A stretch of DNA of 64,000 bases from Methylophilaceae bacterium. Lineage in GTDB: Bacteria > Pseudomonadota > Gammaproteobacteria > Burkholderiales > Methylophilaceae. Position 1 is the first letter of the stretch. Each line of letters opens with the position of its first letter. Location of the stretch: contig CAJPFK010000001.1 in the NCBI GenBank assembly GCA_905339275.1, forward strand, positions 1,054,001 through 1,118,000, given 5' to 3'. Below are positions 1 to 7,425 of the stretch, piece by piece. The notes under the pieces were generated by a model. It did not search any database. It was not told the DNA's origin and worked only from the letters and a program-made list of their open reading frames with translations. The position numbers and the translations under genes are program-made.

Positions 1-411
1 TTCGACCCGCCCACGCATGACATCTATCAGCGCGCGCATGTGAATGCGGACCGGATCTTCCGCTGGCTGGATGATGAGACCAAGGATACGAATCTTTTAC
101 CGGCAAACGTGCTGCCTTACCTGTTGGCGGTGTTGCCGGATGACCTGCGCGTGCAGGTGGCCAACGCGCTGCTGGAGCCTGCGGGCCTCGGCGTGCGTGT
201 GATGGCTTTGTCCAGTGACCATGACCTGGCCCACGCGCTGCAGCATGTGGCGCGCGAAGGCGGTGAGGCGGTGGCTGCGATGGCGAGCCTGCTCGATGGC
301 ACGACGCCGGATGAGCTGCAGGCGGCACGGCAGGAACTGACTGAATCGGCTGCGGCGGTTGAAGCCGCGCTGGGCATTGTTGAGGCGAAGTTGGTGGGGG
401 CCGGTAGCTGA
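1..411 (+). CDS. hypothetical phage protein, 5' end outside the window
   Basis: The frame is open from the first base, with no stop before a GTG at 40, so the true start probably lies upstream and only the C-terminal 136 codons are seen. The product is helical and Ala/Leu/Glu-rich. A first part contains a run like RIFRWLDDE followed by LLPANVLPYLLAVLP, and an acidic helical tail follows. Its stop overlaps the first base of the primase-helicase gene (TGATG), so the two are translationally coupled. The size and helical build recall small regulatory proteins next to phage primases (CII/CP76-like), but I do not recognise the family with confidence. Confidence 0.6.
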   Translation, partial: FDPPTHDIYQRAHVNADRIFRWLDDETKDTNLLPANVLPYLLAVLPDDLRVQVANALLEPAGLGVRVMALSSDHDLAHALQHVAREGGEAVAAMASLLDGTTPDELQAARQELTESAAAVEAALGIVEAKLVGAGS

Positions 412-2882
412 TGGCGAAGCGCCCACCTTTACCGTTCGCGGAAATCGCCGACCAGGCGTTGCGCAGCAGTGACTCTCTGGTGGCACGCTGGTTGCCCGGT
501 GGCGTCACCAAGGGCGGCGAATACAGCGTGACGAACCCGAACCGGCACGACAACAAGCCGGGGTCTTTCTCGATCAATCTGAACACCGGCGCATGGGGCG
601 ATTTTGCCACGGACGACAAGGGCGGCGATTTGATCAGCCTCTATGCGTATCTGCAGGGGATGGATCAGTATGAGGCGGCGCTGGAGGTGGCTGACCAGGT
701 GGCGTTCAAGCTGCCGGCCAATGTCGAAAAGTGGCGAGGCCAGCAGGGCGCCGTGGAGCGTAAGGCTCCGGTGGTGGACCCTGCATCGGTGAAGGAAAAG
801 AAGGTGCGGCCGGAAAGCCCGTGGGTGCCGGTGTTGCCGGTGCCGGATTATGCGCCGCCGCCGCATGCCGCGCACAAGTTCCGTGGCAAGCCCGAGCGCA
901 CCTGGTGTTACAAGGACGCCGACCGCAAGGTGTTGGGGTATATCTACCGCTTTGCCACATCCGATGGTGGAAAAGAGACTATTCCTCACATTCTGTGCCG
1001 CCATAAGACGGATGGCACGCTGGATTGGCAGTGGCTGCAGTTCCCAGAACCGCGCCCGCTTTACGGGCTGGACCGGCTGGATGCGAAGCCGGATGCGTGG
1101 GTGCTGCTGGTAGAGGGTGAGAAGTGCGCCGATGCGCCGGTGGAGTTGCTGAACAAGGCGGTAGTGGTGAGCTGGCCTGGCGGCAGCAAGGCGGTGGACA
1201 AGGTTGATTGGTCGCCGCTGGCGGGCCGCAATGTCTACGCGTGGGCGGATTGCGATGCGAAGCACGTGCCGCTGACGAAGGCGGAAAAAGAGGCGGGCGT
1301 TCTGCCAGAGAGCAAGCCGCTGCTGCCTGAACATGAGCAGCCGGGCGTGAAGGCGATGCTGAAGATCCGTGAGCATCTGCTGGCGCTCGATTCTGAGCTT
1401 GACACCGAGACTAAATTCAATTTTGTGGACATCCCCGCGCCTGCAGAAAAGCCGGATGGCTGGGACGTGGCTGATGCCATCGATGAGGGTATGGACGCGC
1501 AGGCGCTCCTGCGTTTTGTCATGCAGACGCGCGCGCAGCTGCCCGCGCCAGCCGATACGGCAGATGCTGGCGATTCAAAACAGCCTCATACCCCTAATTC
1601 CGCTACCGCGGGGGAACGGGGGAAATCGGCCACCTGGGTTGATTATATGCTGCGGAAGAGCGGCGATCTGGTGCCGTGTCTGGCCAATGCCTATGACATC
1701 CTGCTCAACGATGAAAAATGGCGCGGGGTGCTGGCTTATGACGAGTTCTCGCAGCGGGTGATGAAGCTGCGGCCGCCGCCGTTCTATGGCGGGGTGGGTG
1801 AGGCCGGGGAATGGAGCGGGCAGGATGATGCGCACGCGGCCATGTGGCTGACGCGGACTTACCGGATCAGCGTGTCGCCATCGCTGGCGGCTGAGGCGGT
1901 GGAGAACGTCGCCCGGCGCAATACGATCAACCCGCCGCGCGATTGGCTGAACGGGTTGGAGTGGGATGGCCAGCACCGGGTGGACAGCTGGTTGCTGGAT
2001 TACCTGGGCGTGCCGTTGACCGATTACAGCAGGCGCGTGGCGCGATGGTTCTTGATGGGCATCGTCAAGCGGGTGATGCAGCCGGGCTGCAAGTTCGATT
2101 ATTGCCTGGTGCTGGAGGGGCCACAGGGCCGCAAGAAGTCGACCGCGATGGCGGCTTTGGGGGGTGAGTGGTTCGGCGATACGGACCTCGATCTGCATAA
2201 CAAGGATTCGATGAGCGCCTTGCGCGGCAAGATGCTCTACGAGTTTTCCGAGCTGGGTTCGCTGGCTCGATCAGAGGAAAAGCGGCAAAAGTCGTTCCTC
2301 TCTCGCACTATCGATGAATACCGGCCGGTTTATGGGCGCCGTGAGATCCGCCAGCCGCGTCAGCTGGTTTTTTGCGGCACGACCAACGAGTGGGAGTGGA
2401 ACAAGGACCCAACGGGCGGCAGGCGATTCTGGCCGGTGCGCGTGGAGCAGGAGGCGGATATCGAGGGGCTGCTGGAGGCCCGAGATCAGCTTTTTGCCGA
2501 GGCGGTGCAGATGGTGCTCGATGGGCACCGATACTGGCCGACCACAGCGGAGCAGGCCAAGTTTTTCGACCCGGAGCAGTTGTCTCGAAGTATGCCGGAT
2601 TCACTGGTGGATGCGCTGCATGACCATGTGATGGATTACGGCGGTTCTGAGTTCTCGCTGCATTACGCGGCTACCGAATGGCTCAAGCTGGACATTGCGA
2701 AGCTTACCCGCGATATGCAGACGCGGATCGGCATGGCGTTGCGTCAGCTGGGCTGCACGAAGCATGAAAAGAAGGGCAATGCAGTATCCCGCTTTTGGTA
2801 CAAGGCTCCAGCGATAAAGGAGCCGACGTCGACAGGTGGTACGCAATTCGCCCAGGGAGATGACGATCATGTCCCGTTCTGA
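411..2882 (+). CDS. VapE/VirE-type primase-helicase fusion
   Basis: This 823-residue protein is probably the phage replication enzyme. Residues 1-110 resemble the primase-like N-terminal domain found in such fusions, without a visible Cys zinc motif. A TOPRIM-like segment follows around residue 233 (VEGEKCAD, then WADCDAKH about 45 residues later). The C-terminal half is a VirE/VapE-family superfamily III-like ATPase (Pfam VirE). Its Walker A is GPQGRKKS at residues 570-577, followed by the family-typical YEFSELGSL and CGTTNEWEWNKDPTGGRRFWPV stretch (split here: CGTTNEWEW, then DPTGGRRFWPV). The start ATG overlaps the preceding stop. The iteron-like array begins directly at its stop codon, consistent with an origin next to the replication gene. 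Confidence 0.9.
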   Translation: MAKRPPLPFAEIADQALRSSDSLVARWLPGGVTKGGEYSVTNPNRHDNKPGSFSINLNTGAWGDFATDDKGGDLISLYAYLQGMDQYEAALEVADQVAFKLPANVEKWRGQQGAVERKAPVVDPASVKEKKVRPESPWVPVLPVPDYAPPPHAAHKFRGKPERTWCYKDADRKVLGYIYRFATSDGGKETIPHILCRHKTDGTLDWQWLQFPEPRPLYGLDRLDAKPDAWVLLVEGEKCADAPVELLNKAVVVSWPGGSKAVDKVDWSPLAGRNVYAWADCDAKHVPLTKAEKEAGVLPESKPLLPEHEQPGVKAMLKIREHLLALDSELDTETKFNFVDIPAPAEKPDGWDVADAIDEGMDAQALLRFVMQTRAQLPAPADTADAGDSKQPHTPNSATAGERGKSATWVDYMLRKSGDLVPCLANAYDILLNDEKWRGVLAYDEFSQRVMKLRPPPFYGGVGEAGEWSGQDDAHAAMWLTRTYRISVSPSLAAEAVENVARRNTINPPRDWLNGLEWDGQHRVDSWLLDYLGVPLTDYSRRVARWFLMGIVKRVMQPGCKFDYCLVLEGPQGRKKSTAMAALGGEWFGDTDLDLHNKDSMSALRGKMLYEFSELGSLARSEEKRQKSFLSRTIDEYRPVYGRREIRQPRQLVFCGTTNEWEWNKDPTGGRRFWPVRVEQEADIEGLLEARDQLFAEAVQMVLDGHRYWPTTAEQAKFFDPEQLSRSMPDSLVDALHDHVMDYGGSEFSLHYAATEWLKLDIAKLTRDMQTRIGMALRQLGCTKHEKKGNAVSRFWYKAPAIKEPTSTGGTQFAQGDDDHVPF

Positions 2883-3123
2883 GGTATGGAAGGTATGGAC
2901 AAGGTATGGAAGCCGGAAAGCCGCGCCAGTCGGGCGTTTTCCATACCTTCCATACCTTCCATACCTTTGCCACGCGCACACGCACACACGTGTGCACACG
3001 CGCGCGCGTACGCGTGTGTGTGTGTCTTTTTTAGGTATGGAAGGTATGGAAGGTATGGAAATACCGCATGGAATAAGGCTCGCAGGCTTCCATACCTTCA
3101 ACCACAGGTATGGAAGGTATGGA
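2883..3123. repeat. array of twelve GGTATGGA units in both orientations with a 29-bp perfect inverted repeat; candidate phage origin
   Basis: The octamer GGTATGGA occurs on the plus strand at 2883, 2892, 2903, 3034, 3043, 3052, 3107 and 3116, and inverted (TCCATACC) at 2940, 2949, 2958 and 3089. Most copies are spaced 9 bp apart. The inverted triplet at 2938-2966 and the direct triplet at 3033-3061 form a perfect 29-bp inverted repeat. It encloses a 55-bp strictly alternating purine-pyrimidine tract. Direct repeats beside a primase-helicase gene are typical of iterons bound by a replication protein; that role is inferred. No real gene fits the segment, since its open frames only read out the repeat as Met-Glu-Gly or Val-Trp-Lys. 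Confidence 0.9.
2971..3025. other. 55-bp perfectly alternating purine-pyrimidine tract (Z-DNA-prone)
   Basis: Every odd position from 2971 to 3025 is a pyrimidine and every even one a purine, made of CA/TG, CG and one TA step. Such tracts adopt left-handed Z-DNA readily under negative supercoiling (established). It forms the loop of the 29-bp inverted repeat, so cruciform extrusion and a B-Z transition would compete or cooperate at the same place. Confidence 0.9.
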
Positions 3124-3124
3124 A

Positions 3125-3418
3125 ATGCCGCGATTTGATGCGCTTGAGTTGAAGGTGGTGAGCCGGGAACAGCAGCGTGACCGGATGCGGCAGGAGTTCC
3201 CGGCAGCGACTGCGATTGTGGATGAATTTCGTGAGGTGTTCGGTGATGTGCAGGTGCTGCGGATAGAGGAGGGCGGCAAGGTGGTGCAGAGCAAGCGTTA
3301 CCGGCCTGATTCGGATTATGGCTGTCTGACGGCTGATCAGTACCTGGCGCTTGGCAAGCGGTACCGGGAGGATATGGCCCGGCGCATGGAATCGGAGCGT
3401 AAGCGCCATGGCAGATAG
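3125..3418 (+). CDS. hypothetical phage protein (97 aa)
   Basis: A small, charged protein starting MPRFDALELKVVS and ending in a basic RKRHGR tail. I do not recognise its family. Three in-frame ATGs (3110, 3119, 3125) lie in the last repeat units. I chose 3125 because the repeat itself supplies a GGAAGG Shine-Dalgarno sequence about 8 nt upstream, and the earlier starts would translate repeat units. It overlaps the next gene by 11 bp. Repeat-unit binding by a replication protein could therefore also affect translation or transcription of this gene. Confidence 0.6.
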   Translation: MPRFDALELKVVSREQQRDRMRQEFPAATAIVDEFREVFGDVQVLRIEEGGKVVQSKRYRPDSDYGCLTADQYLALGKRYREDMARRMESERKRHGR

Positions 3419-3617
3419 CAGGGCAATGCCTGCGCGGTTCTACCGCGATCCAGCCGATGTGCTGGAGGAGATGGAGATGCGGCGGCTGGGGTGCCGCGCA
3501 TGTCAGAGCCAGCACCAGGTGCTTGGCAGGGTGTTTTGTACCGATGAGCGAAATGACCGGCAAAAGGGCGTGCCGCATATCGGTGATCGGTGTCGTTGGT
3601 TTTTGTTGAAGGGGTGA
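3408..3617 (+). CDS. small Cys-containing phage protein, possible zinc binder
   Basis: A 69-residue protein starting at the ATG inside the end of the previous gene (11-bp overlap). It contains a CRAC motif (Cys-X2-Cys) followed at longer distance by two more single Cys residues (VFCTDE and GDRCRWF), a possible four-Cys zinc site. The order replication gene, small zinc-like protein, Q-like antiterminator is common in lambdoid and related phages. No function is assigned. Confidence 0.6.
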   Translation: MADSRAMPARFYRDPADVLEEMEMRRLGCRACQSQHQVLGRVFCTDERNDRQKGVPHIGDRCRWFLLKG

Positions 3618-3621
3618 TGTG

Positions 3622-4005
3622 ATGTTGCAGCATATTGATGAGCGGTTGCGCCGGTGGGCGGAATGGAATGTGCGCCGGACTGAGGGCGGGCTTGGGTATC
3701 CACGACAGGCTAATTACACGCGCCTCGGCGGCAGTAGTAGCATGGGGTATTGTGAGATCCCGGACGAAGAGGCATGGGAGATCGAGCAGATCGTGACTTC
3801 GATGGGCGAAATCCTCAAGGTGTCGGTGCGCACCTGGTATTTCGATACCGCTACAATCGAACAAAAGGCGCGGCGGCTTGGTGTCTCACACATGGCGCTG
3901 AGAAAATATATTGACCTGGCTCACCAGTACATTGATGAACAACTTAAATTTAACAAGACGAACTATCACCGCGATTCGGTTGGCGCTGCTCCGGCGCGTG
4001 TTTGA
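3622..4005 (+). CDS. antitermination protein Q-like / late-gene regulator
   Basis: The 127-residue product begins with a Trp-rich helix (LRRWAEWN) and has a C-terminal HTH-like segment reading TIEQKARRLGVSHMALRKYI. This fits the Phage_antitermQ layout, in which an N-terminal RW.W helix precedes a sigma-like HTH. The position, after the replication genes and before HNH and terminase, is where Q regulators that switch on late transcription sit. The ATG at 3622 is preferred over the GTG at 3619 because GAAGGGG lies 8 nt upstream. Assignment is by pattern and position; a generic HTH protein is the alternative. Confidence 0.6.
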   Translation: MLQHIDERLRRWAEWNVRRTEGGLGYPRQANYTRLGGSSSMGYCEIPDEEAWEIEQIVTSMGEILKVSVRTWYFDTATIEQKARRLGVSHMALRKYIDLAHQYIDEQLKFNKTNYHRDSVGAAPARV

Positions 4006-4408
4006 GGATTCAAAAATCTGCTCTGGCTGCGGGGTCGATTGTGCCCCGGACTTGAGGCCAGGTGATTCTGAACTGCTCAAGATGAACCTGCTCAAAGCCA
4101 AGCCATTGCGCTGTGGAGAGTGTGTCAAGCAGCTCGGTAGGAGGGCTCATCATAAAAGACGTGCTGCAATTCAAGGGAATGGTGGATCGTACTCTGAGAG
4201 TGAGATTGCAAAGATGCTGATTGATCAGTCTGGTCAGTGCGTGTATTGCCAGTGCGATATTACTGGCGGGTTTCACATAGATCATATTCTGCCGGTCAGT
4301 CGCGGCGGCTCCAGCAACATAGAAAACCTGCAGCTGCTGTGCCCGTTCTGCAACTTGTCGAAGGGTGCGAAGACGCACGAGGAATTTTTAATTAAGCGAA
4401 ACAGTTGA
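3998..4408 (+). CDS. HNH endonuclease, lower-GC insert
   Basis: An HNH nuclease with all core elements. It has a CSGCG and CGEC Cys pair near the N-terminus, then CVYCQ, HIDHILPVSRGGS, NLQLLCPFCN, that is, four zinc-type Cys with the His-Asp-His core. Start choice is uncertain. GTG at 3998 gives an 8-bp overlap with the Q-like gene; ATG at 3935 would give a 71-bp overlap. Base composition is clearly more AT-rich than its neighbours from about 3,900 to 4,460, which suggests a separately acquired homing-type or moron gene. A second HNH gene 100 bp downstream is the likelier packaging partner. Confidence 0.85.
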   Translation: MFEDSKICSGCGVDCAPDLRPGDSELLKMNLLKAKPLRCGECVKQLGRRAHHKRRAAIQGNGGSYSESEIAKMLIDQSGQCVYCQCDITGGFHIDHILPVSRGGSSNIENLQLLCPFCNLSKGAKTHEEFLIKRNS

Positions 4409-4464
4409 CAAGGTGTTTATAAATAAATTAAAGTTCTTCCAAACTGTTTTTATTGCGTCTACAG

Positions 4465-4495
4465 AACCCGCTCAGCTTAGCTCGGCGGGTTTTTT
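4465..4495 (+). terminator. rho-independent terminator
   Basis: The stem AACCCGC (4465-4471) pairs with GCGGGTT (4485-4491), and a T run follows at 4490-4495. It sits between the AT-rich HNH gene and the packaging-associated HNH gene. It would separate early from late transcription and is a natural target for the Q-like protein. Confidence 0.8.
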
Positions 4496-4509
4496 GTTGC
4501 CCGAAACCT

Positions 4510-4923
4510 ATGCCAAGCCTAGCGCGTCGCCCATGCAAGCACCCCGGATGCCGGGCCTTGGTAACAACTGGCGCATACTGCGAGGCGCATGCCAAGGCAA
4601 AGCGGCAGGAATCAGACGCGCAACGCGGAAGCTCGACCCAGCGTGGCTACGGATATCGCTGGCAAAAAACAAGCAAGGCATTCCTGCGGGCGCACCCGCT
4701 CTGTCAGTGCGATGACTGTAAAGAGGGCGAACTCAGGCTGCTGCCGTCTCAAGTTGTGGATCACACCATCCCGCATCGCGGCGATATGAAGCTGTTCTGG
4801 GATCCGAACAACTGGAAAGCAATGAACAAACGGTGCCATGACCGGAAGACTGCGCGTGAAGACGGCGGCTTCAGAGGCGCAACACCGGGGGGTGGTCAAA
4901 AGTCTGGGCCGATTTTGCTCTAG
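4510..4923 (+). CDS. HNH endonuclease next to terminase
   Basis: The 137-residue product carries a CKHPGCRAL and CEAH zinc-type N-terminus, CQCDDC, and the HNH core VVDHTIPHRGD followed by WDPNNWKAMNKRCHDRKT. In HK97-like phages an HNH protein encoded beside the terminase is needed with TerL for cos cleavage; that role is transferred by family and position. ATG 4510 is chosen because family members start shortly before the first Cys pair. The terminator upstream and the long leader downstream make it the first gene of the late packaging block. Confidence 0.88.
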   Translation: MPSLARRPCKHPGCRALVTTGAYCEAHAKAKRQESDAQRGSSTQRGYGYRWQKTSKAFLRAHPLCQCDDCKEGELRLLPSQVVDHTIPHRGDMKLFWDPNNWKAMNKRCHDRKTAREDGGFRGATPGGGQKSGPILL

Positions 4924-5149
4924 ACCGCTTGCCAAATCGAATTTTTACGTGCGGGGGTTTCAGGGGAGGGGGGGGTGCCCCTCTTGGTAGTACAGACGTC
5001 TGCACACAATGTATACATCCCGAGCGGTAGTGCACTGTCGGGACGTGTGATGAAAAGCGCCGATCGGAGAGATCCTGTCGGCGCTTTTCATTTTCAGTCC
5101 CGTGCCTGTTGACCAGGAGTAAATCTCCCCGGCCGGGGAAAGGTAGATC
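4924..5149. other. non-coding leader before terminase; possible cos region
   Basis: No gene fits these 226 bases. They hold a G-rich stretch (about 4,953-4,977), a spaced inverted repeat TCCCGA/TCGGGA (near 5,017-5,042) and a 13-bp perfect hairpin. The place, between the HNH gene and the small terminase gene, is where cos sites lie in P27-terminase/HK97-type phages, so it is the best candidate for the packaging site. No cohesive end can be read directly. Confidence 0.35.
5051..5094. terminator. strong hairpin, bidirectional terminator-like
   Basis: TGAAAAGCGCCGA (5051-5063) pairs perfectly with TCGGCGCTTTTCA (5078-5090) around a 14-nt loop, with A-rich and T-rich flanks on both sides (TTTT at 5091-5094). 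It could stop transcription from either side, or be part of the packaging region before terS. Confidence 0.65.
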
Positions 5150-5713
5150 ATGGGACAACGCGGACCGAAGCCGTTGCCGAGCAATGTCGTTCGGCTCACC
5201 GGCAACCCGAGTAAAAAACCGACGCACCAGTTGATGGATTCGCTGCAGCCGGAGATCGACATCCCTGGCTGCCCGACTCACCTGCTGCCAGAGGCGCGAA
5301 AAGAGTGGCGGCGCATCGTGCCGGAGCTGAAACGCTACGGCCTGATTAGCAAGATCGACCGCGCCGCGCTGTGCTTGTATGTCTCCAGCTGGGCCGAACT
5401 GGTCCACGCGGAAAAGCTGTTGAATCGTGCGATCGCCCAGGCCGACAAGAAACGCAAGGAAGCCGAGGATCGCGGCGAAGAATATGCCGGCGGCGATGGT
5501 ATCACCCTGGTGACGACCAACGGCAACGTGATCTATTCACCGTTGTGGGTCGTGGCCAACAAGGCCCGCCACCAGGTGGACAAGTTCTTGTCGAACTTCG
5601 GCATGTCGCCCAGCGCGCGTGCGCGCGTGACACTCAGCAATCACCTGCAATCCAGCCTGCCATTTGACGACGACGCCGGCAGCGCCGGTGATGACGACTT
5701 CGGCAGGATATGA
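5150..5713 (+). CDS. terS: terminase small subunit, P27 family
   Basis: The N-terminus RGPKPLPSNVVRLTGNPSKK is the hallmark of P27-family (Pfam Terminase_4) small terminases. It is followed by the family segment CPTHLLPEARKEWRRIVPEL. The protein recognises phage DNA at the packaging site and loads the large subunit. Length 187 aa is somewhat above the family norm because of a charged insertion around residues 100-120 (KKRKEAEDRGEE). It has an acidic tail (DDDAGSAGDDDF). The start of terL overlaps its last codons by 4 bp. Confidence 0.93.
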   Translation: MGQRGPKPLPSNVVRLTGNPSKKPTHQLMDSLQPEIDIPGCPTHLLPEARKEWRRIVPELKRYGLISKIDRAALCLYVSSWAELVHAEKLLNRAIAQADKKRKEAEDRGEEYAGGDGITLVTTNGNVIYSPLWVVANKARHQVDKFLSNFGMSPSARARVTLSNHLQSSLPFDDDAGSAGDDDFGRI

Positions 5714-7416
5714 CAAAAGACTATGCAGCAATCGCCAACGAGTACGCGCATGACGTAGTAGAAGGCCGAATCGTCGCCTGCAAGTGGCACCGCCTCGCAT
5801 GCAAGCGCCACCTGGATGATCTGGCCAAGGCCACCGCTGGCGACTGGGCGTATGAGTTCAACCCGGAGCTGGTTGACCAGCACGGCAAGACCTACCGCCC
5901 GGCTGACAGGATCTGCGCTTTCGCAGAGCGCATGCCGCACATCAAGGGCGACTGGGCCGCGCGCGGCGAAAAAATCAAGCTCGAGCGCTGGGAAGTTTTC
6001 GTCCTGGCCGTCGGCTTCGGGTGGATCGTCAAGGCGACCGGCCGGCGCCGGTTCCGCAAGATCGACCTGTTCATTCCGCGCAAGAATGCCAAGTCGACCA
6101 TCGCTGCGGTGATCGGCCTGTACATGCTGGCAGCGGATGGCGAATTCGGCGCCGAGGTCTACAGCGGCGCCACCAGTAAGGATCAGGCGCTGGAAGTTTT
6201 CCGGCCGGCGCGATTGATGGCGCTCGCCACGCCTGGCTATCGCAGCCACTACGGCGTCGTTCCGAACAAGTCGAACCTGGCGATCATCGCCACCAATAGC
6301 AAGTTCGAGCCGGTCATCGGCAAGCCCGGTGACGGCGCATCGCCCAGCTGTTCCATTGTGGATGAGTACCACGAACACAGCACCGACGAACTGTACGAGA
6401 CCATGCACACCGGCATGGGCGCGCGGTCGCAGCCGTTGATGCTGGTCATCACCACGGCTGGCGCGAATATCGGCGGCCCGTGCTACCAGCACCAGGTGCA
6501 GCTGCAGAAGATCCTCGAAGGCGTCGAGCACGACGACCAGCGCTTCGGCATCATCTTCACGATCGATGCCGGCGACGACTGGGCGACCGAGGAAGCCCTG
6601 CGCAAGGCCAACCCGAACTTCGATATATCGGTCAGCGCCGAGTTCCTGCTGAGCGCACTCAAAGAAGCGCTGGCGGATCCGCGCAAGCAGGCCACGTTCA
6701 AAACCAAACACCTGAATGTATGGGTGGCCAGCGCCTCGCCATGGGTTAACCTGGACAACCTGCAGAAAGCAGGTGACGCGCCGCCTATCGAGGACTTCAG
6801 GGGCGAGCCGTGCTATGCCGGCCTCGACCTGGCCAGTAAACAGGACATCGCCTCGCGCGTGCTGGAGTTCCAGCGCGAGATCGACGGCAAGACGCACTAC
6901 TACGTCTACAGCCGGAGTTATGTGCCAAGCGTTGCAGTGGAGAAACCGGAAAACGCCCACTATCGCGGCTGGGTGGAACACGGCCACCTGATCCAGACCG
7001 ACGGCAACATGATCGACCTGGAGATGATCCAGGAAGAACTGCTCGAAGATACCGAGCAGTTTGCGCTGCAGGAAGTGGCCAAGGACCCATGGGGCGGCCA
7101 GCAGTTGGGCGCCAACCTCGAGAGCGAAGGCCTCACCGTGGTTGATGTGCCGCAGCGGGTCGGCTACCTCAGCGACCCGATGAAAGACATCGCCGCGCTG
7201 ATTGACGATGGCCGCTTTCACCACGACGGCAACCCAGCCTTCGTATGGATGATGAGCAACGTCGAAGTCAAGCCGGACCGCAACGAGAACATATTCCCGC
7301 GCAAGCAATCGCCCGAGAAAAAGATAGACGCCGCCGTGGCTCTGATCACGTCGCACAGCCGGGCGATGCTCGGCGAAGGCACTGATAGCAATACGCTCGG
7401 CATAGTCATCCTGTAA
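5710..7416 (+). CDS. terL: terminase large subunit
   Basis: A 568-residue packaging motor of the Terminase_1 (HK97 gp2) family. The N-terminal ATPase has the non-classical Walker A IPRKNAKST at about residues 121-129 and Walker B with catalytic acid (SIVDEYHEH, about 214-222). A coupling stretch MLVITTAG follows. The C-terminal nuclease begins at AGLDLASKQD (about 370), whose Asp is an expected metal ligand. It overlaps terS by 4 bp and precedes the portal gene, the usual order. Confidence 0.96.
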   Translation: MTKDYAAIANEYAHDVVEGRIVACKWHRLACKRHLDDLAKATAGDWAYEFNPELVDQHGKTYRPADRICAFAERMPHIKGDWAARGEKIKLERWEVFVLAVGFGWIVKATGRRRFRKIDLFIPRKNAKSTIAAVIGLYMLAADGEFGAEVYSGATSKDQALEVFRPARLMALATPGYRSHYGVVPNKSNLAIIATNSKFEPVIGKPGDGASPSCSIVDEYHEHSTDELYETMHTGMGARSQPLMLVITTAGANIGGPCYQHQVQLQKILEGVEHDDQRFGIIFTIDAGDDWATEEALRKANPNFDISVSAEFLLSALKEALADPRKQATFKTKHLNVWVASASPWVNLDNLQKAGDAPPIEDFRGEPCYAGLDLASKQDIASRVLEFQREIDGKTHYYVYSRSYVPSVAVEKPENAHYRGWVEHGHLIQTDGNMIDLEMIQEELLEDTEQFALQEVAKDPWGGQQLGANLESEGLTVVDVPQRVGYLSDPMKDIAALIDDGRFHHDGNPAFVWMMSNVEVKPDRNENIFPRKQSPEKKIDAAVALITSHSRAMLGEGTDSNTLGIVIL

Positions 7417-7425
7417 GGATATTTG

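Noticed and set aside
2883..3123. CRISPR array
   Set aside because: The repeats are 8-9 bp, mostly tandem without unique spacers and in both orientations, and no cas gene is present.
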